A stretch of 21,117 nucleotides of DNA from Choristocarpus tenellus KU-1152 (lineage: Eukaryota; Phaeophyceae), in contig CAXNAD020000362.1 in the NCBI GenBank assembly GCA_964200185.2, forward strand, positions 1 through 21,117, in the 5' to 3' direction. Each line of letters starts with the position of its first letter. Within the stretch, counting starts at the first letter, position 1. The translations under genes were made by a program, and so were the position numbers. Under the pieces are notes generated by a model that did not search any database, was not told where the DNA came from, and saw only the letters and a program-made list of their open reading frames with translations. Below, piece by piece: positions 1 through 9,645 of this stretch.

Positions 1-40
1 GAAGATTTATTAAAACCTCTCAAATACAATTTTTATACTC

Positions 41-110
41 TGAAGTCTAGAAAATTATTTAGGAAAGATGTCTCCTGAAGTCTAGGAAATTATTTCGGAA
101 AGATGTCTAT
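41..110. repeat. 35-bp tandem duplication, two copies
   Basis: Two adjacent 35-bp units (41-75 and 76-110) begin with tgaagtctag and contain aaattattt and ggaaagatgtct. They differ at only a few positions. The unit lies in the AT-rich block next to the IS5-type transposase remnant. It has no recognisable coding content, and two copies are too few to call a satellite. Confidence 0.85.
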
Positions 111-159
111 TTTACAAAAATCATCGACAGAGCAGAACAAACTATCATAATCTATATTC

Positions 160-203
160 ATTAGGGTACTCTTTATATCATTAAAACTATAGAATACCCT
201 AAT
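160..203. repeat. Inverted repeat (ATTAGGGTA / TACCCTAAT)
   Basis: A perfect 9-bp inverted repeat, ATTAGGGTA at 160-168 and TACCCTAAT at 195-203, encloses an AT-rich loop and can fold as a hairpin. It lies where the open frame of the transposase remnant begins, the upstream in-frame stop being TAG at 162-164. It may mark a breakpoint or a secondary insertion in the dead transposase gene, or be chance in AT-rich DNA. Confidence 0.6.
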
Positions 204-404
204 GCCTTCAGATGTACTGTAGAGGTAGTAAAGCGCAGTGAGATGCATGTTTTTAAGGTTATTCCCAAAAGATGGGTTGTAGAGAGATCGTTTTCTTGGT
301 TGGATAAATGTCGAAGATTATGGAAAAACTGCGAGCGATATTTGAATACAAGTTTACAAATGATGGTACTCGCTTTTTCTGTGTTGTTGGTAAAAAGACT
401 TTAA
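165..404 (+). pseudogene. IS5-family (bacterial) transposase, C-terminal remnant
   Basis: The frame open from 165 to the TAA at 402-404 encodes about 79 residues. They include VEVVKRS, then [19 protein letters not shown], then a hydrophobic helix ending in LLVKRL. This is the hallmark end of bacterial IS5-family (IS427/IS1031-type) DDE transposases: the VKRS strand, the P(K/R)RWVVER block holding the catalytic glutamate, and the C-terminal helix. The N-terminal domain and first two catalytic aspartates are missing, so it cannot be active. The surrounding DNA is much richer in A and T than the eukaryotic genes further right. Eukaryotic Harbinger transposases are distant relatives but lack this block in this form. 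The fragment is therefore either bacterial DNA transferred into the nucleus, for instance from an endosymbiont, or a sign of an assembly join. Family assignment is firm; origin is inferred. Confidence 0.85.
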
Positions 405-570
405 ACAGGTTCTAAGAACCTTTTTATAATCTTAACGTAATTTAACTACCCTTTTTTACCTACCTGCTTCTTTATACCTCCAACCTAGCTTAGCCCAACA
501 TCACAGGGCGAGGAGCTATGGAGGCACCCCAAGAATCTGACACGCCCCTTCTTGCCCATCTCCCTGGTGT

Positions 571-1077
571 CTCCAGCTTGAAACCCATGACACGTCTTGA
601 TAGAGCCATTTATATTATGACAGACACTATCTGTCGCAAACGGGATTTGACAGCTTCTTCCCTGCTGTAGGATCCTGCCCCACTCTCCCCTACCGCGTAT
701 GTAGCCAACTCATCTAGAAAACTATCTGCTTGCTTACCAAGGCACCCAAAACTATTCATTGCGAAGGTGTTGAGGTGAAAACTACAAGGGCCAAAAGAAC
801 CCTTGTAGTGGGTGCACTTTTGCGCCTCAGTTGGAGCAGCAGTTACACCATTGCTGGTGGATGAGTGTGGTAGATGGGATGCTACTTGCACTTCTGTAAA
901 CGTAACATCTAGGAGGAGGCCTCTGTCCTGGTAGGGAGCTGATCCGGCGTACACAAGTGCCCCAGCATGGAAGACCAGATCCATGCGGAAATCTTGGTGA
1001 AACGTGAATGGGTTACTGTCCTCCATAGTGCAAGGGATGCCCATTCCTTTGCAGAGTTGACCTAGACGCTTCATCAT
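571..1077 (-). pseudogene. Non-LTR retrotransposon ORF, C-terminal endonuclose-like end
   Basis: This is the last part of a retrotransposon polyprotein on the minus strand. A 155-residue open stretch (1077 to 610) starts with a helix ending LCKGMGIPC, continues through RMDLVF (residues 31-36) and LLLDVTF (about 54-60), then NSFGCLG and RLRQIVSV. The order RxD then LDVTF about 22 residues later matches the PD-(D/E)xK-like C-terminal region of elements with a restriction-like endonuclease. In-frame homology continues past the TAA at 610-612 (MALSRRV, to about 571), so this stop probably arose from a glutamine CAA codon by one transition. With the frameshifts further upstream this marks a dead copy. 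The exact clade (R2, CRE, NeSL or a related algal group) cannot be fixed by eye. Confidence 0.8.
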
Positions 1078-1961
1078 CAGTGTGTGGTGGACCTGTCCCC
1101 CTCCCCTAGGGAAGTATGAGCAGGTCTAGTTTCCTCATTATGCCTCCTGAACCCAGCTACTGGACACCTGTTGGATAGGGCCTCCTCCCTCCCTACGGAT
1201 CTGCTGGCAGTGAGTCTAAACTCTATGGAGGCATCTTGCGTGCTGGTTCCAGGGGTTGTGTGGAGGCCCATGCATTTGCCTCTTGTCCACACTGGCTCTG
1301 GTGGCGGGCTAGAGCTAGTTAAGAACTTTCCCTCCCTTGTTCAGCATTGTTCAGTGGGTTGGCCAATTGCGTCTGAAAAGAACTGAATCGGATTCTGGTT
1401 AGGAGGCTAGCAATCTCATATTGTGCCCTACTTGTGATCCTGGTATCATCGGTTGCTAGAGTGTGGACCTCTGGGGCAGGTGTACCCCCCCAGACTACCC
1501 AACCTTGGCAAATAATTCCTGCCAAGTCTTCTGAAGGGACTCCTGTCGAGAGGAGGGCGTGGACGGATGATCCCAAGCCCTAACTGTGGGGCTCATACTG
1601 ATGACTTGTGAGAAAGACTCTCCATGAGGCCCTAGTCTGCTCTTCTCTAGCGTACAAAGTGTGATGTTGTCTGCTTGTTCCATGGTGGAGCATGCCAGGT
1701 GGGGGCGAGTGACCCTTACCAAATAGCCTAAGCGGGAAGAGAGGGATCAGGAGTTGAGGAGCCAGGCAACTTGTTTGTCCTCCATCTCACTCAGGTCCGT
1801 GGCCACCATTCCATCATGAACTCTTGATCACCTCAACTATGTAGCTGCTAGTGTAGTAAAACCATTTGGGTCCGGGTCCAGGTTGATTCTTGGTCTGCCC
1901 AGAAGTTCTAGTTCTGAGGGTGTGGGCTGGTGGCCCTGGGAAGGTTCAGCAAAGGTCTTGC
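1078..1961 (-). pseudogene. Retrotransposon ORF, frameshifted thumb/linker region
   Basis: Between the reverse transcriptase palm and the C-terminal domain the minus strand keeps recognisable fragments in shifting frames. Reading 5' to 3' on the minus strand these are VGIALNIGKTFAEP with GHQPTPSELELLG, found just after the palm; KQVAWLL; SSRLGYLVRVTRPHLA followed by EQADN; and near 1290-1150 LHTTPGTSTQDASIEFRL. These match, in order, the post-palm segments of non-LTR elements: the GIALNPxKT strand, the PTPEE motif, the RxxYLxR helix and the AWLxAxPT...FR helix before the zinc-binding region. Several frame changes and stops separate them, so the region is not expressible. It joins the features on either side into one element of about 1.8 kb. 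Confidence 0.75.
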
Positions 1962-2348
1962 CTATGTTGAGGGCAATGCCAACCTCACATAGATCAGTTT
2001 GCAGCTTCTCAAAACAGCTATTGTGGTGCAGTTAATCTCCCTTCCACAAATGGATCTGTCATCCAGATAACATTGGGAGGAGATTCCCTTGGAATCAAAG
2101 ATAGACTGAACCTGCTGTAGGGGTTTGGTGGTTGCCATGCAATATAGGAGAGGGCGGTCCCCTTGTGCCCCTGATGCCAATGGCATTATATTTATCCCTC
2201 CCTCATCCAGGGGGAAAAGAAGATCACACATATCTCCATACACCTTGGGCATGTAGGGTAGGTGTCCTGGTAGGGTCTCAAGGAGAGCCTCAATGGAGGC
2301 TGAGTGGCATACACTGTTGAAGCGTTCCTTCCATCTAGGCCATACCAT
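1962..2348 (-). pseudogene. Reverse transcriptase palm fragment with YLDD box
   Basis: The 128-residue open stretch shows FNSV near its start, an SGAQGDRPLLYCMA segment corresponding to the GVQQGDPLGPLLF motif of non-LTR reverse transcriptases, and CYLDDRSICG, the catalytic palm motif. The YLDD codons are at 2069-2058. The two catalytic aspartates of YLDD survive, but the QGDP box has decayed to QGDR, and fingers and N-terminal parts upstream of about 2348 are not recognisable. The segment runs into the frameshifted thumb and C-terminal regions at lower coordinates. It is a truncated, dead copy of a non-LTR element, 5'-truncated as is usual for such insertions. Confidence 0.8.
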
Positions 2349-3057
2349 TATTGCTGTATGCTATATACTGACACATCGTTTGAGGTTCTAAGAATTTCGG
2401 TTGAACTGTAGAGGATCCTCAGAAGGATCGATCACTGAGACGATCTTGGCAGGTTGGGCATGAAGGTCACAAACCAACAGGTGCACAGTATGAGTGTGTG
2501 GCTAATTGCACAATGAGGTTCATGATCAAATAACATCCCAAGGAAACTGTGATAGCTATTACACACACATCACATCAAAGCAGAAGCTAAGGCCCCACTC
2601 AAACCACGAACACCATCACAGTCTGCTGAAGGCTGTTTTTTTCAATTGGCTTCTTCTCTTGCATCCTTTGGTCATTTTCTTTCCTCTCTTCCCCTTATGA
2701 TTTTGGGTGACGATTTAATTTCAACTGCTCTACTACTTTTTGTTTGGTCCTCATTGTCCTCTTTCAAGCAGTGTGTATTACCTTCTTTCGACCAGAAGTC
2801 TAGCATCCCTCAGACTAATGTGATTATAAATAGGAAGGTAACACTATCAATGCTCGAAATGCTTACCTCTTATGTGGGCTGTTTACAACTGGAAGAATAC
2901 ATGAAGCCCAATAGTAGTGACTTTTACCCAACTACTCGAACACTGACATAATAAAACCTATTAATGGTCTGTATTATCAAATAGACAATATAAACACAAA
3001 CACACACACACACATGGATGAGTGTTACCATTCATCTCTTCAACTACTATGAACCAA
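2349..3057. other. Gene-free stretch
   Basis: I found no open frame with recognisable motifs, no tRNA-like structure and no paired splice signals supporting a gene. Composition is mixed with T-rich patches (for example 2636-2700). A (CA)7 run at 3001-3014 is the only simple repeat. It probably contains the decayed upstream part of the retrotransposon, but I could not trace motifs there. Confidence 0.5.
3001..3014. repeat. (CA)7 microsatellite
   Basis: A short perfect CA dinucleotide run, preceded by the related imperfect sequence aaacacaaa, lies about 45 bp left of the MITE-like element. Confidence 0.9.
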
Positions 3058-3244
3058 TGGCTCAGAGTATCTGGGGGGGGGGGAGGGGAGTGGGGTCTAC
3101 ACCAGGGTGTCCATTTGGCCCGACCAGGAAAGGTGCACTTACATTATCCATCTGACACATGCAACCAAATCACCCAAAAATTGTGACATGGAAAAATGGG
3201 CCCCAAAATGACAGCCACCGCCCCCCTCAGATACTTTGAGCCCA
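3058..3244. mobile_element. MITE-like element with terminal inverted repeats
   Basis: The left end reads TGGCTCAGAGTATCTGGGGG (3058-3077). The reverse complement of the right end (3222-3244) reads GGGCTCAAAGTATCTGAGGG, so about 20 bp match with two mismatches and a one-base gap. The resemblance continues inward in weaker form: GGTGTCCATTTGG on the left against GGCTGTCATTTTGG on the right. A G11 run (3073-3083) lies inside the left repeat. The 187-bp size, long inverted repeats and lack of coding capacity fit a miniature inverted-repeat element or fold-back element. No convincing target-site duplication is visible at the flanks, so family assignment is open. Confidence 0.65.
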
Positions 3245-4075
3245 ATCTCATGAGGGCTACAGGTAGGAGGTTGCCCAAAATAGGAACAGGATTGTTGGTT
3301 CATTGACTTATCGGGTAAAACTGCTAGTTTCTTGGCGCAAAATTATACTACCACAAATCAATGCTCTTGACTGTGATACCCTTATTCCTTGGTAATCAAA
3401 TGCACAAGTTGGATATGAGAATTGGCAACATTCCAGGGCAAAGGAAATATTTTCCTTTTTTGCCAGTAGCATATCAATCAATCATGGCAAAAATACTAGG
3501 TGTGGGGTGCACGAATAATCTACAGAGTATAAACATAACAATGGCGGGACAACGTAACTTTTAGAATGTCCTTCCCATGAAACCAACAAAAGGACAGCAG
3601 AACTCTGCCCTTAATCTTTCAGGGATGTATCTACCCTCCACTTACTCTCATCAGAGGAAATATTGTGAACAGCACTCAATGTAGTCTTGATAAACATCGA
3701 AGTGCCACGACATACTCTATCACTCTCCAGAGTGAACTATATGCCTTCAGGCCACAAGTTGCAAGGTTGAACAGGAACACCCTGTGAGCAGAACTGAAGG
3801 CCTACAAAGGGCAAGTGGAAGGCTCGATCATAATGGGAGATCAGAGTACCTACCTGTACTTCATATACCTTTGATGCTATAAGGATGCCTAGAACAAGTA
3901 AAAGTATTTTAGGTATCGAGAGCACGGGATACACCAATTAGGAGGTCCTGTAGGCAGAGGAAAATCCAGTATACACCACACAACCTCATTAATCATTATA
4001 CATGCACAAAACAGAAGTGCGTGTTGGAAGAGAACAATAACAGAATCTGTAACGGATGAGGGATTACCAGGGGGG
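3245..4075. other. Intergenic stretch and presumed GRWD1 3' region
   Basis: No coding motif was found on either strand; open frames here are short and without family resemblance. The part next to 4075 must contain the 3' untranslated region of the minus-strand GRWD1 gene, but I cannot place its polyadenylation site with confidence. Confidence 0.5.
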
Positions 4076-6516
4076 TCAAATAGTTGTGGCGGGCTTAAAA
4101 ATATTGAACCCATCCGCTGCAGTACTGAGGATAACACCCGGTATCTGCGGGTGGAAATGAAGCTCCTTAATATCAGTCTGCCCCTGGTGTATGAAGAGAA
4201 GTTGTGGAGGCAAGTCGTTTAGTCCCGGTGCAGCCCCTTCCCTTGGTCCTATCACCTCATCATCAGCTTCCACCGACAGATCCCACAAGGTCAGTTGGTT
4301 GTCAGCCCCTGATGCTGCGAGCATAGACTCATCTGTGGGGTGCCACTCAATTGACGTAATTGGACCCTGGTCAAAACGCAAAGAAGACGAGAGGGAGAGG
4401 TTAGGGAGAGAGTACAGAGAGAACAAATGGTTGGAGGTTTGTCAGCGTCACAACACAAACAGTAGTACAATGGGACAGTTTTTGTTTGTTTTGTCCACTT
4501 CAGGTACACTGTGTGCTGCAAGGGTACTTCTTTCCTCGCAAAGCAAACCAACTGAAAAAATACAGAAATGTGTGGGGTCCTCTGGCGCACCTGGTGCCAC
4601 TGGAACTTGGCGATCGACTCCCCTTTCCCAAAGTATCGTAGGTCCCAGACTTTGAAGCTGCCGTCGTCAGATCCGGATACCAGGAGGTAGGTCACATTGC
4701 GGTTCCAGCTAACCACATTGACATCTTCCTCATGAGCCTGCAGGCTAAGCATCGCCCCGTTCTTTCGCCTTGTATCCCATACTGCCACAGTTTTATCTGC
4801 TGAGCAGGACACAAAAACCTGTGCATGGGAAAAAGAAGTGTTGCAGTAGATAGCGTGGCAGCAGTTCAACTCCCTTATCCAAAGGAGGAAGGCCGTATAC
4901 ATCTCTAATTCAGGTTGAGGAAAGGACAACAATGTACACATCCTGCCATGAGGGTCTGTTCAGTATGACATAGGGGCACCAGAGGGTGTGCAAAACTGGT
5001 AAGATATCAGATTGATTTAATCTACTTGTAGGTGTTATCTCTAAAAAGGAGAAAAATGTGGTCTAGTATCCCAGGGTACGCTCACCGAGCTTTCTGTAGG
5101 ACTCCATTGAAGGTCCTCCACTGAGGATGTATGCCCTACAAAAGGCACCATATCAGGTGCCCAACCGCTCTCTGTTGGTCCTGTGAGGTATATGTAGTTA
5201 CTGCAGTCGCCTGTTACAAGTTTTCCCGCTTCCACTGGAGACCAATCCATTGCAAATCCCTCCTGTTGTCATAGAAGAATCCAACCATGTAGGAGGCGTA
5301 TCGGTATGATGTATTAAACTGTATCATAAAAATCGGATAAGTCCACTGGTAACATATACTACTGTCAAGTCACTGATGGAAGTAAAGATAGTTTCGTCTA
5401 TGAACTCCGGGGACGGAAACATGCAATGGTTAACAAAGTTATGATCAGATGTTGTCACTTCGTATCATATTTACAAATCTTCTAAGATGGGGTGTGTGTC
5501 AAACCACCTGCACCCTTGTACGTATGTAACATCGGGAGACTATAGACTTCGAACAATAAAGGGCGCACCAATCATATGATTAAGGGTTGCTTAGCATTAA
5601 AGGTCAATTCGACATTGCCTACCTCCGGATGTCCCCCAAAAGTGAAGGTTGGATCAACCTTGGAGTTCTTGGGAGCCCCTTTCTCGAAACTGACTAGCTG
5701 TTGCTTGATATCCCATATGTGAATGTCTGAGGTCTCAGACCATGTGGAAACCATATGGGGCTGCTGAGGCATCGAACGTACGCGGTTGACCCCACCCCTA
5801 TGTGGGATATTCACATGGTCCAGGACTGGATCATCATCGGTCTCGTCCAGCTCCTCGTCTGATGCCTCATCGTCACTGTCAGCCTTACGATCCTTTTCAG
5901 TACGATGTAAGTCTGTGAGTTTCATCACTGTGAGCCGATTATTATCGAGGGAATCGGCCTGCGTCCCGGCCACAGCGAATACGGTATGGGGGAACCGAGC
6001 CCTGTTCATCCCCAAGTTGTCACGAACAATATCGAAGCTGAGGCATGGCCATTCTGGTCGGATGGAGTGGTACATATGATATGCAGTACTATCGTAATCA
6101 AGCTCCTCTCCTTCTGGGAGCTCATCCACCCCAGCGCGCCACACCTTTGTCTTTACACCTTGTTGTGCACCATCCTCTCTACTTGACTCTTCCTCCATCT
6201 CATTCTTACTATCTACCTGCCCCCCTTCGCTGTCCTCACTATCCAATCTTCTCTCCTCATTTTGATCTTCGTCTTCATCAGTCTCCTGTAGACCCTCCTC
6301 CTCAAACTCATCACCAAAGGGGTCCTCGAATACCAAATCCTCTCCTTCATTACCCTCATCCTTTCTCGTGTCGGAGATGCTAGAATCATCACCATCAACA
6401 TCACCATGACCTCGCTGGCGCTTAGATGAAGCTCCCGATGGAAAATCAGAAAAGGAATTATCTACTGTGGCGCTCTGCGCATGCCCCCCCTTCTGTTTGT
6501 TGCGTACCTTCCCCAT
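4076..6516 (-). CDS. GRWD1: Glutamate-rich WD40 protein GRWD1/RRB1, ribosome assembly chaperone
   Basis: Four exons join in frame: 6516-5623, 5262-5086, 4818-4591 and 4366-4076, giving 529 residues. All introns are GT-AG and phase 0. The start is ATG at 6516 (MGKVRNKQKGG); a TTG codon four codons upstream opens the same frame. Residues about 50-115 and 210-230 are acidic, rich in E and D. Residues 130-165 contain DSTAYHMYHSIRPEWPCLSF, the histone-binding CAF1C/RBBP4-type N-terminal helix and WPCLSF signature. WD40 blades follow, with FVGHTSSVEDLQWSPTE, SCSADKTVAVWDTR, DDGSFKVWDLR and ASGADNQLTLWDL, and the protein ends with IKELHFHPQIPGV. Block order and splice junctions match human GRWD1 and yeast RRB1, which chaperone ribosomal protein L3 (uL3) in the nucleolus during 60S assembly. 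It is somewhat longer than human GRWD1 because of the acidic region. The gene appears intact. Confidence 0.95.
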
Positions 6517-6786
6517 CCTTGAACCCAACTACATCACGTCCTTTGGTCACACTAATTCAAGCCAGCCACACACCAGAAACGCCTCCGACGGTGTATTGGC
6601 ACCTTTTCCAAACAGCACGTCTTCATGTATTGGTGTCGATGTGAACCGTTGTGGTCTGGTTGCTACACTTGTTGATAGACGAGGAGCCCCAAATCCCACC
6701 TAGAAGTTGTATATCCTTACGTATACTTACCAATCCACCCCTATTCCCTCTACGTGGCGTTTGAGGTATTCTTCCTCTCTAGGATC
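6517..6786. promoter_or_regulatory. Divergent promoter between GRWD1 and TrxL2, with CCAAT boxes
   Basis: The 270 bp between the two start codons must hold both promoters and 5' untranslated regions. ATTGG (CCAAT on the minus strand) occurs at 6595-6599 and 6629-6633, both inside GTATTGG, about 80 and 115 bp upstream of the GRWD1 ATG. CCAAT occurs on the plus strand at 6730-6734, about 55 bp upstream of the thioredoxin ATG. I see no TATA box at a convincing position. NF-Y binding is inferred from the motif only. Confidence 0.5.
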
Positions 6787-7752
6787 ATGTGGGGTACAAG
6801 TACTTTGTTGGGAGGAAGATATCTTGTGGTGGGGGTTTTCTTGGGGTTTCTGGCAGTCATGCCAATATGTCAGGGGTTCTCGACGTCACTCGTAGTCTCT
6901 TCACGAACAGCGCGTAGCTGTAGCCAGATTAGACATTCATCAGTTGAGGGATTGTCAAGAGTTACCTGCCAGATCACCGAGATTTTGCCGGCTCTAAATG
7001 AGGGGGAATACTCAGAACTTATTGGTGGTTCTACAGGGAAGAAGGTGGTTGCAGTGTGGTTCCATGCACAATGGTGTAGGAAGTGCAAGTACATTGGGGC
7101 TCGCCTAAGGCACCTGACTGAGCATCTGCCATCTCAGCTTACAGATCAGCTTGCGGTAAGTAGGATTTAATCATGTAGTGATGTCCGCTCGCTTTCTTTC
7201 CATCGTAGAAGTTTGCTCGTCGACCACTCGCAAGGGGGAGAACGATGTATATAAAGTGGCTAGTGCAATTGTGCTCTCCTAAAGCTCGTACGTTTGGTTT
7301 TGTTTATGATGTCCCGGTCTTGTTTGTTCAAGTGGTCGACATCGATTTTCTTGAACTTTCACAGCCTACGATTTATTCCACGAACTGACTATAGTACATT
7401 TTGAAAATAAGAAATTCTGTGAGCTAGCAATTCCTCCATTTCTTCTATGGACATGCCTACGCTGGTTCCGTCACAGATTTTTTGCCTCTGCTACTTTCCA
7501 CCTAGCATACTCTGACCATCCTTCTGTTGCGATGTGTACGTTCACCCTCCATTGTACGTGCCATAGGTGGTCAGTGTGGATGTTAACAACGTTGCCCAGG
7601 TACCGCAGCAAGAGCGTATAAAGGATTTGCCGACCATAAAATTTTTCAGAGGTGGCCAAGTGATCGATGAGTACATCGCCAATGATAGAGGGGATGAATT
7701 TTACTCACAGATGAACCATCGGGTCAGTTCTGCGCTGGATTCGATGTTGTGA
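6787..7752 (+). CDS. TRXL2: Plastid WCRKC-type thioredoxin-like 2 protein
   Basis: Two exons (6787-7155 and 7567-7752) join in phase 0 through a GTAAGT donor and a CATAG acceptor, giving 184 residues. Residues 1-29 form a hydrophobic signal peptide ending VMPICQG, followed by FSTSLVVSSRTAR, a serine/arginine-rich transit-peptide-like stretch. Phenylalanine right after the predicted signal cleavage is the classic bipartite plastid import signal of algae with red secondary plastids. The thioredoxin fold has VVAVWFHAQWCRKCKYIGA, then after the splice SVDVNNV and the cis-proline strand LPTIKFFRGG. WCRKC in place of WCGPC defines the plant WCRKC1/2 (TrxL2) group, stromal proteins that pass oxidising equivalents from 2-Cys peroxiredoxin to target enzymes in the dark. 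The start at 6787 is the first ATG; a longer frame begins only at a GTG. Plastid location is predicted, not shown. Confidence 0.9.
7219..7340. repeat. 10-bp inverted repeat in the TrxL2 intron
   Basis: GTCGACCACT at 7219-7228 and its exact reverse complement AGTGGTCGAC at 7331-7340 sit 102 bp apart inside the 411-bp intron. The right arm, extended to TCAAGTGGTCGACA (7328-7341), also matches the reverse complement of 16391-16404. Function unknown; this may be debris of a dispersed repeat. Confidence 0.6.
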
Positions 7753-9645
7753 GCGAGGTGAAGGTTGCAGGTGCAGGAAGCTACTGGTTTCCACAGAAGA
7801 GTCAGTAACGCTTCCTGTCTGCATCTCATTTCTAGACCCCACTTCTCTCTCTCTGAACACATATTTTTTGTTGTAGTATTTACATGCTGCTTTGAAGTAC
7901 GGAGGATAAGCTATTGTCACGCAGAGCAGGTTGATCAACAATAACTTGAAGGCACTTGCTAGATGTACATTATGACAATGTGTCTTTTTGTTGGTGAGAA
8001 GGAGCAAGGCAGCTGACAAAGAGAGGGTGGAATCTCTAGTTACTGGCGAGAGGATGGTGCAGATGTGGGTGTCTTGGCCTCCTTCTCTAAGCTATCCCCT
8101 GTTACAGCAACAAGGTTGTAACATGTCTTTCATGACCTGAAGGACCTTGCCTTGTGTGTTTTTTGTTATATCTGTGTATCTGATTTTGTGTATGTCAATC
8201 ACATGCTTGAAGGCATTAAGATGTATGAGAGTTTTAAGAGACCAATTCAGGGTGGGAGATAATTTTGGCAAGTAGAGGTTAAGCAGAATTGTAACACGAA
8301 TGAAATGATGTGACAGAGGATTTGTACGTTTTAGTTACCTTTTGAAATGAGTGGGTAAGCTTCAGTGCACGGAGAGGTTACCAATGCCGATTTTGAATGG
8401 TTCGTTTTCGATGAGATGTTAACTTGGATGTTGCAGCATGAAGTGGCAATAGGCTTGCTATGATGTTGAAGTTTTGGCACACATATGGTTTTGTAGATTG
8501 GTAATAGTTGCAGCTAAACATGCAACTGTGTTGCATACAAGCAGGAGATACAGTGACTTTAGGGCATTAGGAGACATTAGGAGACATTTTCAAGCTGAAG
8601 GAGACCTTACCCCAGTACAATTTATCTACTTACACATCTATCCACCTTTGCAGGAATTGGTGAACACAGAAAAATAAACTATGACTATTAATGGTATATC
8701 TTGAAGCCTAACACTTGACCTATTCATGCTCTCTCCGTGAGTACCTTGACCCTGTGATATATCAATGCATGCCGAAGCAACCCTACTTGCGAAATGTGCA
8801 TGCCTCGCAGGGACCATTTCATGTAGTCTGTGTATCCAGTGCTGTTGATAACTTCCTTGTGGGAGGGCATGGCTTCGTTCTTTTCCCTCTTCTTCCAATT
8901 TTGAACCCATGATATTTCCTCCCTACAAAATGGACATGCTATGGAGTGCGAAGTGTACCTGGACACAAGAGTTCCTAATAATGGGATGAGAGCCCCAATC
9001 CACCATACATGTTTGCACGGGTGGGGTTGGTAAAAGTGTGTTGAAAATGCACAGAAGCAGCTGCAATAATGAGTGCAGCCTTTTCCTTGTTCCCGGTCAC
9101 CTCCAGACTGCACCCTCCACCATGGACACACCACAATTTCCTGTGGGGTTTCCTGCGGATTAGGTGCATGGTGAACGGTGCTCATTGCAGCTAAAATATA
9201 CTGCATAGACAACGAGAGATTGGATGAAGTCCAGCCCTTCAGTGGACATATGTGTCAAGTATGCAGTGGATTGTCCGGTGGTGGTGTTAGGATTGTCCTC
9301 GCAGAATCAATCTCTCTCCCCTGCCACTATGCTTCAGTTGGTCGAGTGGCAGTATCTCCTGTAGCACATAGTGTGTGTGATAGGTTCCACTTCTAGTGCA
9401 ATTTCTCTACCCAGGCAGGACCTCTAAAAAAAACTTTTACTGAGCAGCCCACCCCTGCTTTGTGATGTTGGATTGTAGGAAACAAGCTGATTCCTTAAAT
9501 CTCCGTAAGTTGAAAGTCCCCAGGTTCCGTTTATTGCATCCCAACAGTACAAAGAATGGAAACCGATCCTCGTCCAGTCAAGAATCTTGGGCAAGGTGTA
9601 TTTGCTCTGTCGAGTCTTTTTTGCTGATTGGTGTTTTCATTGAGG
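7753..9645. other. Long gene-free stretch
   Basis: About 1.9 kb lies between the TrxL2 stop and the stop of the dynein-stalk-like gene. The first part should contain the TrxL2 3' untranslated region, and the last part that of the convergent minus-strand gene. Several open frames of 60-160 codons exist, but none shows a domain or a phase-compatible splice partner. A 10-bp tandem duplication, ATTAGGAGAC, occurs at 8566-8585. No RNA gene was recognised. Confidence 0.55.

Noticed and set aside
2506-2951. Two overlapping plus-strand frames with hydrophobic stretches
   Set aside because: Hydrophobicity comes from T-rich DNA; no signal, domain or splice partner supports a gene.
5786-6407. Serine- and proline-rich plus-strand frames opposite GRWD1
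   Set aside because: They are shadows of the acidic (E/D-rich) GRWD1 coding strand.
8724-9212. Minus-strand frame of 162 codons with CPFCREEI, resembling part of a RING finger
   Set aside because: Only one CxxC pair is spaced properly, the remaining cysteines and histidines do not fit RING or LITAF spacing, and no phase-matched neighbouring exon was found.
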